This document shows, piece after piece, positions 7,256 to 15,808 of a DNA stretch of 64,000 nucleotides. Positions within the stretch are counted from its first letter, which is position 1; each line of letters starts with the position of its first letter. Below the pieces are notes generated by a model. That model did no database searches, was not told the origin of the DNA, and worked only from the letters and a program-made list of their open reading frames with translations. The position numbers were made by a program, and so were the translations under genes. Source of the stretch: Halobacillus mangrovi (GTDB taxonomy: Bacteria; Bacillota; Bacilli; Bacillales; Halobacillaceae); the NCBI RefSeq assembly GCF_002097535.1, contig NZ_CP020772.1:3698501-3762500 (forward strand), written 5' to 3'.

Positions 7256-8716
7256 TTAAACCCAACGGGTAGTTAGAACTTTTTTCCGAGTATAAAACTC
7301 GAGCCCATCTTTCCCGTTGGCATGAAGATCCCCATAAAACGAATCTTTCCATCCTGAAAATGGGAAGAAGGCCATCGGGGCCGGCACTCCAATATTAACA
7401 CCAAGCATTCCCGCATCAATGGTTTCACGGAATTGTCTTACATTTCCTCCGTCTTTCGTAAATAGACAGGCCCCATTAGCAAACCTGGATTGGTTCGTTA
7501 GTTCAATCGCTTCATTTAAATTCTTTACTCGACTGATCGATAAAACTGGTGCAAAAATTTCATCCTGCCAAATCTTCATTTCTTTTGTTACGTTATCAAA
7601 AATTGTCGGGCCCACAAAATACCCTTCTCTTTGCGCTTCCTTATCATTACGGCCATCCCGAACAAGAGTTGCACCTTCCTTTTCACCTAATTCTATATAT
7701 TCGAGTGTACGTTCTTTATGGTTTTCACGAATAACAGGACCCAGGAAAACTCCTTCATCCAATCCGTTTCCTATTTTGATCTCGTTTGCTTTTTGAACAA
7801 GCTGCTCGATAAATGAATCAGCTACGGATTCTTCCACGGCCACCACAGAAGCAGCCATGCATCGCTCTCCGGCTGAACCGAATGCGGCATTAAGAATTTG
7901 AGTCGCAGCATTACCCAAGTTCGCATCTTCTAATACAATGGAGTGATTTTTCGCTCCTGCTAAGGCCTGGACTCGCTTTAAATTCTCCGTTCCACGTTGG
8001 TACACATATTTCGCTACCGGTTGAGATCCTACAAATGAAATAGCAGCTACATCTTTATGATCCAATAACCCGTTGACGACCTCATGAGCTCCATGAACGA
8101 TGTTAAACACACCTTTAGGTAAACCAGCTTCTTCAAAAAGTTCTGCCAGACGGTTAGCAAGTAACGGTGTTCGTTCAGATGGTTTTAATACAAAGGTATT
8201 GCCCGTCACGATTGCCATCGGGAACATCCAGGCTGGGACCATCATTGGAAAATTGAAAGGAGTTATTCCACCGACCACTCCAATGGGGTAACGATACACG
8301 CCGGACTCTAACCCATCTGCTATCGACGGAAGCTGGTCTCCCATCATCAAGGTTGGCGCCCCGGCAGCAAATTCTACATTTTCAATCCCCCGCTGGACTT
8401 CCCCTTGTGCCTCTTTAAAGCTTTTCCCATTCTCAATCGTAACGATTTCTGCCAGCTCATCCCAATGATCAACGAGCAGCTGTTGATACTTGAATAAAAT
8501 GCGTGCGCGTTTCGGTACAGGGACTTCTTTCCAAGTCTCGAAGGCTTCACTGGCAGCTTTTACCGCACGATCGACATCCTCCTCTGTGGATATCGGCACA
8601 TTTGCAATCACATCACCTGAGGCAGGATTGTAAACGGCTTCGGTTTTATCTGTCTCAGCATCTACCCATTCACCATCAATATAATTTAGAATCGTTTTTA
8701 CAGTTGTTTGTGTCAT
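7256..8716 (-). CDS. mmsA: Methylmalonate-semialdehyde dehydrogenase (CoA-acylating)
   Basis: Converts methylmalonate or malonate semialdehyde to propionyl- or acetyl-CoA with NAD+, in valine, inositol or beta-alanine breakdown. The 486-residue length is normal. Recognisable parts are [16 protein letters not shown], the catalytic-cysteine segment GSAGERCMA and the C-terminal [18 protein letters not shown], which is characteristic of MmsA/IolA rather than general aldehyde dehydrogenases. I start at the ATG at 8716, which has GAGGAGG 7 nt upstream; an upstream in-frame start overlaps that site. It lies 37 bp after the alcohol dehydrogenase gene and probably shares its transcript. No inositol genes are nearby. 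Confidence 0.92.
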   Translation of the reverse strand: MTQTTVKTILNYIDGEWVDAETDKTEAVYNPASGDVIANVPISTEEDVDRAVKAASEAFETWKEVPVPKRARILFKYQQLLVDHWDELAEIVTIENGKSFKEAQGEVQRGIENVEFAAGAPTLMMGDQLPSIADGLESGVYRYPIGVVGGITPFNFPMMVPAWMFPMAIVTGNTFVLKPSERTPLLANRLAELFEEAGLPKGVFNIVHGAHEVVNGLLDHKDVAAISFVGSQPVAKYVYQRGTENLKRVQALAGAKNHSIVLEDANLGNAATQILNAAFGSAGERCMAASVVAVEESVADSFIEQLVQKANEIKIGNGLDEGVFLGPVIRENHKERTLEYIELGEKEGATLVRDGRNDKEAQREGYFVGPTIFDNVTKEMKIWQDEIFAPVLSISRVKNLNEAIELTNQSRFANGACLFTKDGGNVRQFRETIDAGMLGVNIGVPAPMAFFPFSGWKDSFYGDLHANGKDGLEFYTRKKVLTTRWV

Positions 8717-8753
8717 TGTATTCCTCCTCATTTTTTCAAAAAATTGTATCGTG

Positions 8754-9950
8754 TTATCTCACTTTCCGTTCTAATGAAAAATCATAGTTATAGCAATCTC
8801 TATAGAGAGATTCAATTTCTAATTGAGTAGGCACTCTTGGGTTGTTGGTAGGGCTACCACTTTCTAAAGCATCACCTGCCATTTTACTGATAGCGCTTTC
8901 AAACACTTGTTTATCAATTCCCCATCTACTTAAATTAGGAATCTCTAATTTCAAGCACAATTTTTTAACAGAAGTTACGGCTAAGTCAGCTGCTTCTTCA
9001 TCCGAACACTCTTTCGCTTCTTCAGAAAAAATCCTTCCTAAGTCCGCTAATCGTTCTATCGATGATTCTTTACTAAACTCAAGTACAGCAGGTAATAGCA
9101 TTGCATTTGAATAACCATGAGGAACGTGAAATAGCGCGCCAATCGGCCGTGACATCCCGTGGACTAAACACACAGAAGAGTTGGAAAAAGCAATTCCACC
9201 TTGTAAGGCTCCAAGTGCCATCGCCTCTCTCGCTTTGACATTTTCCCCGTCTTCATAAGCTTTCTCAATGTTGTTTACGATCAACTCCATAGAAGATAAA
9301 GCAATTAAATCCGTCATAGGATGAGCCTGATTGGAAATATAAGCCTCTATGGCATGACTAAGCGCATCAATACCCGTAGCAGCGGTGACATGCTGAGGTG
9401 ACGTCAAACTCAAAATTGGATCGACAATAGCCGTTTCAGGCAAGAAGGCGGGTTGCTTAATCATCATTTTCACCTCATTTGAGGTATTGGTGATGATCGT
9501 GACATCTGTTGCTTCAGAACCTGTTCCCGCTGTGGTTGGAATCGCAATGTGCGGGATTGATAATTGATCAGCCACTTTTCTTCCACCCATATAATCTCCA
9601 ATATATCCTCTATTGGTTGCCAAAACGGTCACCGCTTTTCCCGTATCAATGCAGCTTCCCCCTCCAAGCGAAATAACTACGTCACAATTTTTGAGCATGA
9701 ATAATTCTAACGCTTCTTCTACATAAACATCTGTCGGCTCTGACTGTACTCCCAGGTAAACTTCGCACTCAACCTCTGCATTTTTTAGATACTCAACACC
9801 TTCTTCTACATAACCCAGACTTTCCATCACCTTATCGCTTATGATAAGAGCTTTCTTCCCCTTACTTGCGGCTTCTTCACCAACTTTTGTAAAGGCATGC
9901 CGTCCATAATTGAGCGTCTTAGGCATACGAAAAACAGAGTATGGGATCAT
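8754..9950 (-). CDS. Iron-containing alcohol dehydrogenase (group III)
   Basis: An NAD(P)-dependent, metal-containing alcohol dehydrogenase of 398 residues. [14 protein letters not shown] is the nucleotide site and [13 protein letters not shown] a family signature. The iron ligands lie in [12 protein letters not shown] and [16 protein letters not shown]. The ATG at 9950 has AAAGGAGAGG upstream; an upstream in-frame start does not. Co-transcription with mmsA suggests oxidation of an alcohol (for example a hydroxy acid) to a semialdehyde used by MmsA; the exact substrate is inferred and uncertain. Confidence 0.88.
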   Translation of the reverse strand: MIPYSVFRMPKTLNYGRHAFTKVGEEAASKGKKALIISDKVMESLGYVEEGVEYLKNAEVECEVYLGVQSEPTDVYVEEALELFMLKNCDVVISLGGGSCIDTGKAVTVLATNRGYIGDYMGGRKVADQLSIPHIAIPTTAGTGSEATDVTIITNTSNEVKMMIKQPAFLPETAIVDPILSLTSPQHVTAATGIDALSHAIEAYISNQAHPMTDLIALSSMELIVNNIEKAYEDGENVKAREAMALGALQGGIAFSNSSVCLVHGMSRPIGALFHVPHGYSNAMLLPAVLEFSKESSIERLADLGRIFSEEAKECSDEEAADLAVTSVKKLCLKLEIPNLSRWGIDKQVFESAISKMAGDALESGSPTNNPRVPTQLEIESLYRDCYNYDFSLERKVR

Positions 9951-10162
9951 CTTCCATGACCTCTCCTTTCTTTTTCTACTCAAATCCTTAACCAACTCTT
10001 CCCATTACAAAAATTACCTTCTTTAATTAAGTTCCCTTCGACTAAAGAAGACAGATTCCTTCATAAGATCCAATTGAATAATCAAAATGAGAATTTTTTA
10101 CCGTTTTATATAGAATTTTGTCCCTTACACAAAATATAACTATTAAAAGGTTTTGTAGGGTT

Positions 10163-10330
10163 ATGATCAAAGTCGCCCAGTTACTTGTAAAGTGTTTAGA
10201 AGACGAAGGAGTCTCATCTATTTCAGGTATGCCGGAAGAAGAGAACATCGACCTTTTAGAATTTTTATTGCGTTCCTTAAAGGTAAGCTTGGATTATCAT
10301 AAAAGCTACGTGGATAAAGCTCCCAATTAG
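10163..10330 (+). pseudogene. N-terminal remnant of acetolactate synthase-like gene
   Basis: The first 35 or so codons read like the N-terminus of thiamin-diphosphate enzymes of the acetolactate synthase family: KVAQLLVKCLEDEGVSS followed by GMPEEENIDLLEFL. Homology then stops; the next 19 codons are unrelated and end at a TAG overlapping the end of ykoC by a few bases. A full enzyme is about 550 residues, so over 90% is missing. The family is inferred from motif resemblance. Confidence 0.6.
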
Positions 10331-11124
10331 CCTTCATAACGAACATCAATGATTGAAAAATACGGAAAATGAACAGATGTAAAATAAGCTATTGAAATGA
10401 TTACGGCTAAATAAAGCAGAAAGATGACATCAAACTTAGAAAACCCTATCTTGTAGAAGAACGTCCGCTTGTTATGATTAGAAAAACGTTTGGCTTCCAT
10501 AGCCACCGCAATCCGATAAGCTCGTCTTATACTCTGGGAAAGAAGAGGAATCGAATAAGATTTTAGTTTATGATAAAAACCTCTAATCCCTTTTTTATTC
10601 TGAACTCCCCGAACCTCCAAAGCATAATGTAGGGTCTGCATCTCTTCAATCATCAATGGAATCAGCCTGATCGCTGCCATAAAGCTATAAGCATACTTCG
10701 GTTTCATCTTTACCTGCTGCATCAAGGAATAAAATAAATACACCGGTCTAGTAGTCAGCGCAAACACCACTCCTAAAATCGCAAAAATAATGCCTCGAAA
10801 ACCTAAATGTAACCCTCTGAAGAAACTTTCTTCGGTAATGTGCACCAACCCCCATTTGATCCAGGTGATCTCTCCTTTTCCAAAGAAAATCATCGAGGTG
10901 GATGAAGTAAGAAAGATCAAGAGGAATGGGATGGATATATAGAATAGCCGCTTCCATGGCTGGCCAGTAAAAAATAGATAAAGAATGAGAATTCCGACCA
11001 AATAATTGAGCAGAAAGTTTGGGTTATGAACCATTAATAGATGAAGGAATAGCAAGATAATGATAAGTAATTTAACACTTGGATTGATTTTGTGAAGCCA
11101 CGTTTCTTTATAATATATGTCCAT
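10327..11124 (-). CDS. ykoC: ECF transporter T component for thiamin precursor (YkoC-like)
   Basis: The transmembrane coupling subunit of an energy-coupling-factor importer, 265 residues. The C-terminal coupling motifs are YSFMAAIRLIPLM and ALEVRGVQNKKG (the Ala-Arg-Gly motif that contacts the ATPase). Several hydrophobic helices precede them. It overlaps the ATPase gene by 17 bp and is the last gene of tenA-ykoE-ykoD-ykoC. It energises uptake of hydroxymethylpyrimidine or thiamin, by analogy with B. subtilis ykoFEDC. Confidence 0.88.
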   Translation of the reverse strand: MDIYYKETWLHKINPSVKLLIIILLFLHLLMVHNPNFLLNYLVGILILYLFFTGQPWKRLFYISIPFLLIFLTSSTSMIFFGKGEITWIKWGLVHITEESFFRGLHLGFRGIIFAILGVVFALTTRPVYLFYSLMQQVKMKPKYAYSFMAAIRLIPLMIEEMQTLHYALEVRGVQNKKGIRGFYHKLKSYSIPLLSQSIRRAYRIAVAMEAKRFSNHNKRTFFYKIGFSKFDVIFLLYLAVIISIAYFTSVHFPYFSIIDVRYEG

Positions 11125-12604
11125 AGCGTAAGTTGGCCTCCCTTATGGAATTACCAGGTTGTGCGCTATTTATATATTCAGATGAGGACATTTCCTTAGT
11201 GAGTTCACCATTCTCAACTAGCCAGACTTTATTCGCGAAGTGTTCCACAATATTTAAGTCATGCGTTACCATAATGATTGTATTTCCTTGAGCTCTTAAC
11301 TCTTCTAGGTGCTCTAAAATTGCAAATGTGTTTTTCGCATCCTGGCCAAATGTAGGTTCATCCAACAGGATAATCGGCTGTTCTCTAACAATTGACGCAG
11401 CTACGCTCAACCTTCTCTTCTGTCCCATAGATAACTGATAAGGATGGGTTTGTTTGTGTTTGTCCAAATGATAAACTCCCAGGAGCTCGTCCACTCGTTC
11501 TGAAATTTTCTCCTTCTCCCATTTCTCTAATTGAAGGCTGAAAGCTGCCTCCTCATATACTGAATTTGTTACGAATTGTAATTCTGGGTTTTGAAATACG
11601 AAGGCAGCATAGTCAGTAAAATTATTAATCTTTTTGTGATTAAGCCCAAGGACACGGTAGGTACCCTTTGTTTTAATCAATTTCATCAAGGCGAGTAATA
11701 GGGTGCTTTTTCCTGCCCCGTTCTCACCAAGAACGGTGATCCATTCCCCTTGCTTGGCATTTGCCTCTTTCACCCTGAGTGTTTCGGCTTTTCCTCGATA
11801 AGCAGAAAATCCAGATAAATGGATGACAGCTGTCTCGTCATTTATTTTATCTTGATGGAAAGCTCGAGGCTTTTGTTGAACATAATCCTCCCACACACCG
11901 GGATACCATATTCCTTGTTCCTTAAGTAAGCCCTTATGGTGGTTAAAAATCTCCTTTGATCCATCAGCTATAACTTCTCCGTTCTCATCCAGGAGAATGA
12001 CCCGATCAACAAAGTCAGCAACCTTTTCAATTTTATGTTCAACAATTACGAGCGTTTTGTTTTGACCTACGTTTTTGATGGTCTCCCATACTTGCTTGGT
12101 TCCATCTGGGTCGAGCATCGCTGTCGGTTCATCTAAAAATAATACTTCCGGCTCTAAAGCAAGTACTGATGCGATAGCTAATCGCTGCTTCATGCCGCCG
12201 GATAACGCTTGAATTCTTGTATGAATGTCTTCAAATTCTAAGCCAACTTGACTCAAATAAAGTCTAATATAATCTTCCATTTTTTCTCGCGGAATCTGAA
12301 GATTTTCAAGGACAAACGCTATTTCCTCATCTACATAAGGCATACAAAATTGTGAATCAGGGTCTTGGAATAAGAATCCCCAGGAATAGGGACATATTAG
12401 ATGATCTGCTTTCATCGGTACATCCACTGCCTTAGGAATGAGCCCTGATAAGACTTGTAAAAGCGTTGACTTTCCTGAACCAGATGGTCCTATGATCAAT
12501 ACCTTTTCTCCCTTGTTAATAGAAAGGGAGAAATCCTTGAACAACAAGGACTCCACTCCTGGGAATTTCAAACGCACATTGTTCATACTAGTTATCGTTG
12601 TCAT
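11108..12604 (-). CDS. ykoD: ECF transporter duplicated ATPase (YkoD-like)
   Basis: A 498-residue protein with two complete ABC cassettes. The first has Walker A GPSGSGKST and signature LSGGMKQR; the second has GENGAGKST and LSMGQKRR. Walker B motifs are LFLDEPTAMLD and ILLDEPTFGQD. It drives import through the YkoC/YkoE membrane components. It starts 15 bp after ykoE and overlaps ykoC. Regulation is through the distant TPP riboswitch. Confidence 0.92.
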   Translation of the reverse strand: MTTITSMNNVRLKFPGVESLLFKDFSLSINKGEKVLIIGPSGSGKSTLLQVLSGLIPKAVDVPMKADHLICPYSWGFLFQDPDSQFCMPYVDEEIAFVLENLQIPREKMEDYIRLYLSQVGLEFEDIHTRIQALSGGMKQRLAIASVLALEPEVLFLDEPTAMLDPDGTKQVWETIKNVGQNKTLVIVEHKIEKVADFVDRVILLDENGEVIADGSKEIFNHHKGLLKEQGIWYPGVWEDYVQQKPRAFHQDKINDETAVIHLSGFSAYRGKAETLRVKEANAKQGEWITVLGENGAGKSTLLLALMKLIKTKGTYRVLGLNHKKINNFTDYAAFVFQNPELQFVTNSVYEEAAFSLQLEKWEKEKISERVDELLGVYHLDKHKQTHPYQLSMGQKRRLSVAASIVREQPIILLDEPTFGQDAKNTFAILEHLEELRAQGNTIIMVTHDLNIVEHFANKVWLVENGELTKEMSSSEYINSAQPGNSIREANLRYGHIL

Positions 12605-12618
12605 AAGAATTCCTCCTG

Positions 12619-13197
12619 CTAGCCTAACGCTTTGTAATCTTCTTTAGAAGCTGGACGTACAAGACTCGTGACGCCAGTTCTTTCTAACGCTTGAACAATG
12701 AGGTAAGCAAAGATGCCGGATATTAAAACGGCTCCTATTAATCTAGCTCCAAACATGATAAGCAGATTCCAAATTGCCAAATCAGCAATGTATCCATAAA
12801 AATAGTCAATTCCAATAGAAGCTAACGCAGAAGCTACCCCTGCTAAAGACGCAGCGAGCATATCAAATCGTTTATACCTGAAAGCAGCAAAAATGAGTTC
12901 AGCAGCAAGACCCTGTCCTAAACCAAAAATCAGTGTGGCTACTCCCCATTCACCGCCGAAAATAAATTCACCCTGGGCAGCAGCAACTTCTGCCAATAAA
13001 GCTACTCCTGGCTTTCTGATAATAAGGTAAGCGACAATTGCTGCAATGAACCACATGCCATAAATCAGCTGCTCCACGTGTAGCCCTAATGTAGAAATCA
13101 CACCATACAATGGACCCCAAAGTTTATAAATCACTCCAAATATCAATGCGATGATGATCGTTACTAAAATATCTGTTAATTTCAATCCTTTTTCCAT
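12619..13197 (-). CDS. ykoE: ECF S component for thiamin precursor (YkoE-like)
   Basis: A 192-residue integral membrane substrate-binding subunit. Hydrophobic helices are separated by GGEWGVATLIFGLGQGLAAEL and similar glycine-rich turns typical of YkoE. It gives the importer its specificity for a pyrimidine moiety or thiamin. It lies between tenA and ykoD. The soluble YkoF protein of the B. subtilis operon is not present here. Confidence 0.88.
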   Translation of the reverse strand: MEKGLKLTDILVTIIIALIFGVIYKLWGPLYGVISTLGLHVEQLIYGMWFIAAIVAYLIIRKPGVALLAEVAAAQGEFIFGGEWGVATLIFGLGQGLAAELIFAAFRYKRFDMLAASLAGVASALASIGIDYFYGYIADLAIWNLLIMFGARLIGAVLISGIFAYLIVQALERTGVTSLVRPASKEDYKALG

Positions 13198-13228
13198 TGC
13201 TTCTAGTCTCCTTTTCCTATAGATAGTT

Positions 13229-13915
13229 TCAACCGTCTAATAGATTAGATTTGTTCAGCCACATCTTCTTCTGATCGGCCATCTCCCAAAAAAGATATTC
13301 CAGTTTACTCGTATGAATAAATATTTCTTCCAGGTATGCTTTCTCATGTTCCGGCTTATCAACTGCAAGACGGTCCATCAGGTTTTTCATATTTTCAGCA
13401 AGCTTTGTGAACTCATCGGATGCGTACATAGTAATCCAATCCCCGTATCTTTCATGTTCACTTGCTCCCTCTTTTTGATTCAAATCCAGTCCTATGAAAT
13501 TGTAGCTCCATGTACAGGCAAGCACGCAGGCAACAACTTCTGCATCTGAACCTTGATGAGCCTTGTTTAGCATATAGCTTGTATAGGCTAGTGTTGTGGC
13601 GGAAGGGTCTGTGTTTTCTAACTGTGCTCGGCTGATTCCTAGTTTCTTCGCATAAGTTCGATGAAGTTCCATTTCCTCATTTAAAGTAGAGTGCAGTAAA
13701 TCAGCAAATTGGGTCATCGTTTCTAGTGTGGTTGCTTTCACACTTCCTAGAGCAAATACACGTGCGTAGTCAATTAAATATAAATAGTCTTGTTCTATGA
13801 AAAACTTGAATTTATCTAGCTCCAAACTGCCTTCGCCTATCCCTTTAACAAAAGGATGTTCAAGGTAAGCCTCCCAAATAGGTTTGGCCTTTTCATAGAG
13901 TCGATCTGTAAACAT
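13229..13915 (-). CDS. tenA: Aminopyrimidine aminohydrolase (thiaminase II)
   Basis: TenA deaminates aminomethyl-pyrimidine from degraded thiamin to hydroxymethylpyrimidine for reuse. The 228-residue length is standard. EQDYLYLIDYARVFA and the nucleophile segment CVLACTWSYNFIG (second cysteine expected catalytic) are conserved, as is a C-terminal Glu-containing segment FIHTSKLEYLFWEM. It is the first gene of the salvage/uptake operon, followed 31 bp later by ykoE. Its leader is about 700 bp because two repeat elements lie between it and the riboswitch terminator. Confidence 0.94.
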   Translation of the reverse strand: MFTDRLYEKAKPIWEAYLEHPFVKGIGEGSLELDKFKFFIEQDYLYLIDYARVFALGSVKATTLETMTQFADLLHSTLNEEMELHRTYAKKLGISRAQLENTDPSATTLAYTSYMLNKAHQGSDAEVVACVLACTWSYNFIGLDLNQKEGASEHERYGDWITMYASDEFTKLAENMKNLMDRLAVDKPEHEKAYLEEIFIHTSKLEYLFWEMADQKKMWLNKSNLLDG

Positions 13916-14015
13916 GGCGCTTCATCCTTTCTTGTTAATCAACATAAAATATATACCTGCATGAATTCATCCCACTATATAGCAGTATTCTGGAAGATTC
14001 GATTCCGAGATGTCA

Positions 14016-14156
14016 TGGGTTTGATTTGTAATAGTGTTAGGGATGGCTGGAAAATAACTCGCTTTCCTGTGGGGGAACTGCCGAGCCTCGGTCCATCTCC
14101 CACGGGAGTCTCGTCATTTTCCAGCCATCCCAGCTATAATTAATCTCTCAAACCCA
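14016..14156 (-). repeat. Palindromic repeat element, copy 1
   Basis: Nested inverted repeats: outer arms TGGGTTTGA (14016-14024) and its complement (14148-14156), and perfect 16-bp inner arms (14040-14055 and 14116-14131). The core, read on the minus strand, contains GAGACTCCCGTGGGA, ACCGAGG and GGAAAGCGAG, which copy 2 shares, whereas the arms are unrelated in sequence to those of copy 2. I recall similar repeats from many Bacillaceae genomes but cannot name the family. Confidence 0.7.
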
Positions 14157-14302
14157 CCTAGTTTTAGTATTAGAGTGAGGCTAATTGAATTTCTATGAAG
14201 AAAGATCTTGAAATCCATTTCAGTCCTATTCTGGCAGGATAAACGAATATATTTCCATAGTGAATCATCTGTATTCAGTGGACTGTTTCTACTTTTGCAT
14301 AC

Positions 14303-14474
14303 GTTTCCGTTCCGCCAAAAAATAGCAAGGTGAGAGGGGAAATGGTGAGACTCCTGCGGGAATGGTATGGCTGGCAAGACCCCACAGATTGGCAAACCGA
14401 GGAGACTTGCCGTCATCCCCGCGGAAAGCGAGCCATTTCCCCTCTCACTTTTCCTGGTACTAGAAAACGGAAAC
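14303..14474 (+). repeat. Palindromic repeat element, copy 2
   Basis: Outer 9-bp arms GTTTCCGTT/AACGGAAAC (14303-14311, 14466-14474) and perfect 16-bp inner arms (14330-14345, 14433-14448). The core reads GAGACTCCTGCGGGA, then ACCGAGGAGACTTGCCG and CCGCGGAAAGCGAG. It lies in inverted orientation to copy 1. Confidence 0.7.
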
Positions 14475-14607
14475 AATCTCACCAAAGTAAATAGTCATCT
14501 TGAAACTGAGTCTTAAGGATTAGGAGGCTTTATTGGAAGAACGGTATTTTCTTGTTTAACTAAATGTGACCTAATCACCACGATGATAGGTAACAGAGAA
14601 TCCAACT

Positions 14608-14641
14608 AAAAAAGCCCGCTCCTTAAGGAAGGAGCGAGCTT
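14608..14641 (-). terminator. TPP riboswitch expression-platform terminator (tenA operon)
   Basis: A 13-bp stem with one mismatch (minus strand AAGCTCGCTCCTT against AAGGAGCGGGCTT), then TTTTTTAG. It lies about 45 bp after the aptamer, as expected for transcriptional control by TPP. Confidence 0.8.
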
Positions 14642-14687
14642 GAAGTTTGAAAATCTATGATTATACGAAACTATAACCGATAACTCG

Positions 14688-14782
14688 CTTCACTTCCCTA
14701 CGCTAGTATGAGCTAGATCAGGTTATAAGGGTCAAAGCTCTGCGCTTCTCTCAGTCAAGTCATGACTCCCCTAGTGAAGTTC
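14688..14782 (-). ncRNA. TPP (THI-box) riboswitch, tenA-ykoEDC
   Basis: On the minus strand the aptamer shows, in order, ACTAGGGGAGTC, CTGAGAGAAGCGC, GACCCTTATAACCTGATCTAG and CGTAGGGAAGTGA, the hallmark THI-box segments. TPP binding should favour the terminator at 14608-14641 and shut off salvage and uptake. The aldo/keto reductase gene ends 27 bp upstream. Confidence 0.93.
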
Positions 14783-14808
14783 TCATATATAATTGTTAAT
14801 CAAGCCTT

Positions 14809-15735
14809 TTATGGTAAATCATTCCCTGCCGCACGATATAGCTCATACCATTCTTGTCTAGATAGCTCGATGTCAGACGCTTTTACAATATCTTGCAAAC
14901 GTCCCTTGTTCATAGTGCCGACTACTGGCTGAATATGCGCAGGATGACGTAATATCCATGCAGTAGCAATCGCTGAATCCGTCACACCTTTTTTCTCTGC
15001 TAGTTCTTGCAGTTTGGCATTCACTTCAGGGAACGCTTCATTTCCAATGAACGGACCTTCGATCATGCCATGCTGGAACGGAGACCAGGCCTGGATGGAA
15101 ATATCATTCAAGCGGCAATATTCAATCACGTTACTGTCTCGCACAATGGCAGGATCATTTTGCATATTTACATTGAACCCAGCATCAATCATCGGCGTAT
15201 GTACGAGACTCAATTGCAGCTGATTAATGATCAAATCATCTTTAAGATATTTGCTTAACAATTCCATTTGCATCGGGTTCTGGTTACTTACACCAAAATA
15301 ACGAACCTTCCCGCTTTCTTTTAACTCCGTAAATGCTTCTGCTACTTCTTCCGGCTCCATGAGGGCATCTGGTCGGTGCAGCAGAAGTGTATCTACGTAA
15401 TCCGTTTTCAATCGGCGCAGGCTGCCTTCGACGGACTCTAAAATATGATCTTTGGAGAAATCAAAAAAGCCTTTACGAATTCCGCATTTGGTCTGCAGTT
15501 TCATTTTCTCTCGAACGTCATCGTTCATCCCGATCGCATCAGCGAATACTTCTTCTGACTCACCGCCGCCATATATGTCAGCGTGGTCGAACAAATCAAC
15601 ACCGCAATCCAACGCATTTTCGATAACTTCAGCTGCGTCTTTTTTACTGAGTTCGTTCATCCGCATACAACCTAATGAAATTTCGCCAACTTCTAATTCA
15701 CTGTTTCCTAACTTAATCTTTTTCAAGATAGCCAC
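14809..15735 (-). CDS. Aldo/keto reductase (YdhF-like)
   Basis: An NADPH-dependent carbonyl reductase of 308 residues with the AKR barrel. The catalytic Asp and Tyr lie in DLFDHADIYGGGESEE, Lys in LQTKCGIRKG and His in DTLLLHRPDAL. The nucleotide-binding end is PVVGTMNKGRLQDI. It resembles B. subtilis YdhF and E. coli YdhF oxidoreductases; the physiological substrate is unknown. A TTGTTAACAG-containing leader with an AGAGGTGG ribosome binding site precedes it. It sits between the two thiamin units but shows no thiamin link beyond position. Confidence 0.9.
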   Translation of the reverse strand: MAILKKIKLGNSELEVGEISLGCMRMNELSKKDAAEVIENALDCGVDLFDHADIYGGGESEEVFADAIGMNDDVREKMKLQTKCGIRKGFFDFSKDHILESVEGSLRRLKTDYVDTLLLHRPDALMEPEEVAEAFTELKESGKVRYFGVSNQNPMQMELLSKYLKDDLIINQLQLSLVHTPMIDAGFNVNMQNDPAIVRDSNVIEYCRLNDISIQAWSPFQHGMIEGPFIGNEAFPEVNAKLQELAEKKGVTDSAIATAWILRHPAHIQPVVGTMNKGRLQDIVKASDIELSRQEWYELYRAAGNDLP

Positions 15736-15808
15736 CTCTTTTCTGTTAATGATTTTATCCTATCATTTTGAGGTGAGAATAGTAATTGATACAGCTTCTG
15801 GAAAATTG

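Larger units (their letters stand above)
13916..14607. other. Long tenA leader holding two palindromic repeats
   Basis: No protein gene is supported in this stretch of about 690 bp. It separates the TPP riboswitch terminator from tenA and consists largely of the two palindromic elements at 14016-14156 and 14303-14474. An open frame across the second element (14114-14485, minus) is an accident of the repeat. Confidence 0.6.

Noticed and set aside
14114..14485. Open frame of 123 codons on the minus strand in the tenA leader
   Set aside because: It coincides with the palindromic repeat copy 2, has no ribosome binding site and its translation resembles no protein.
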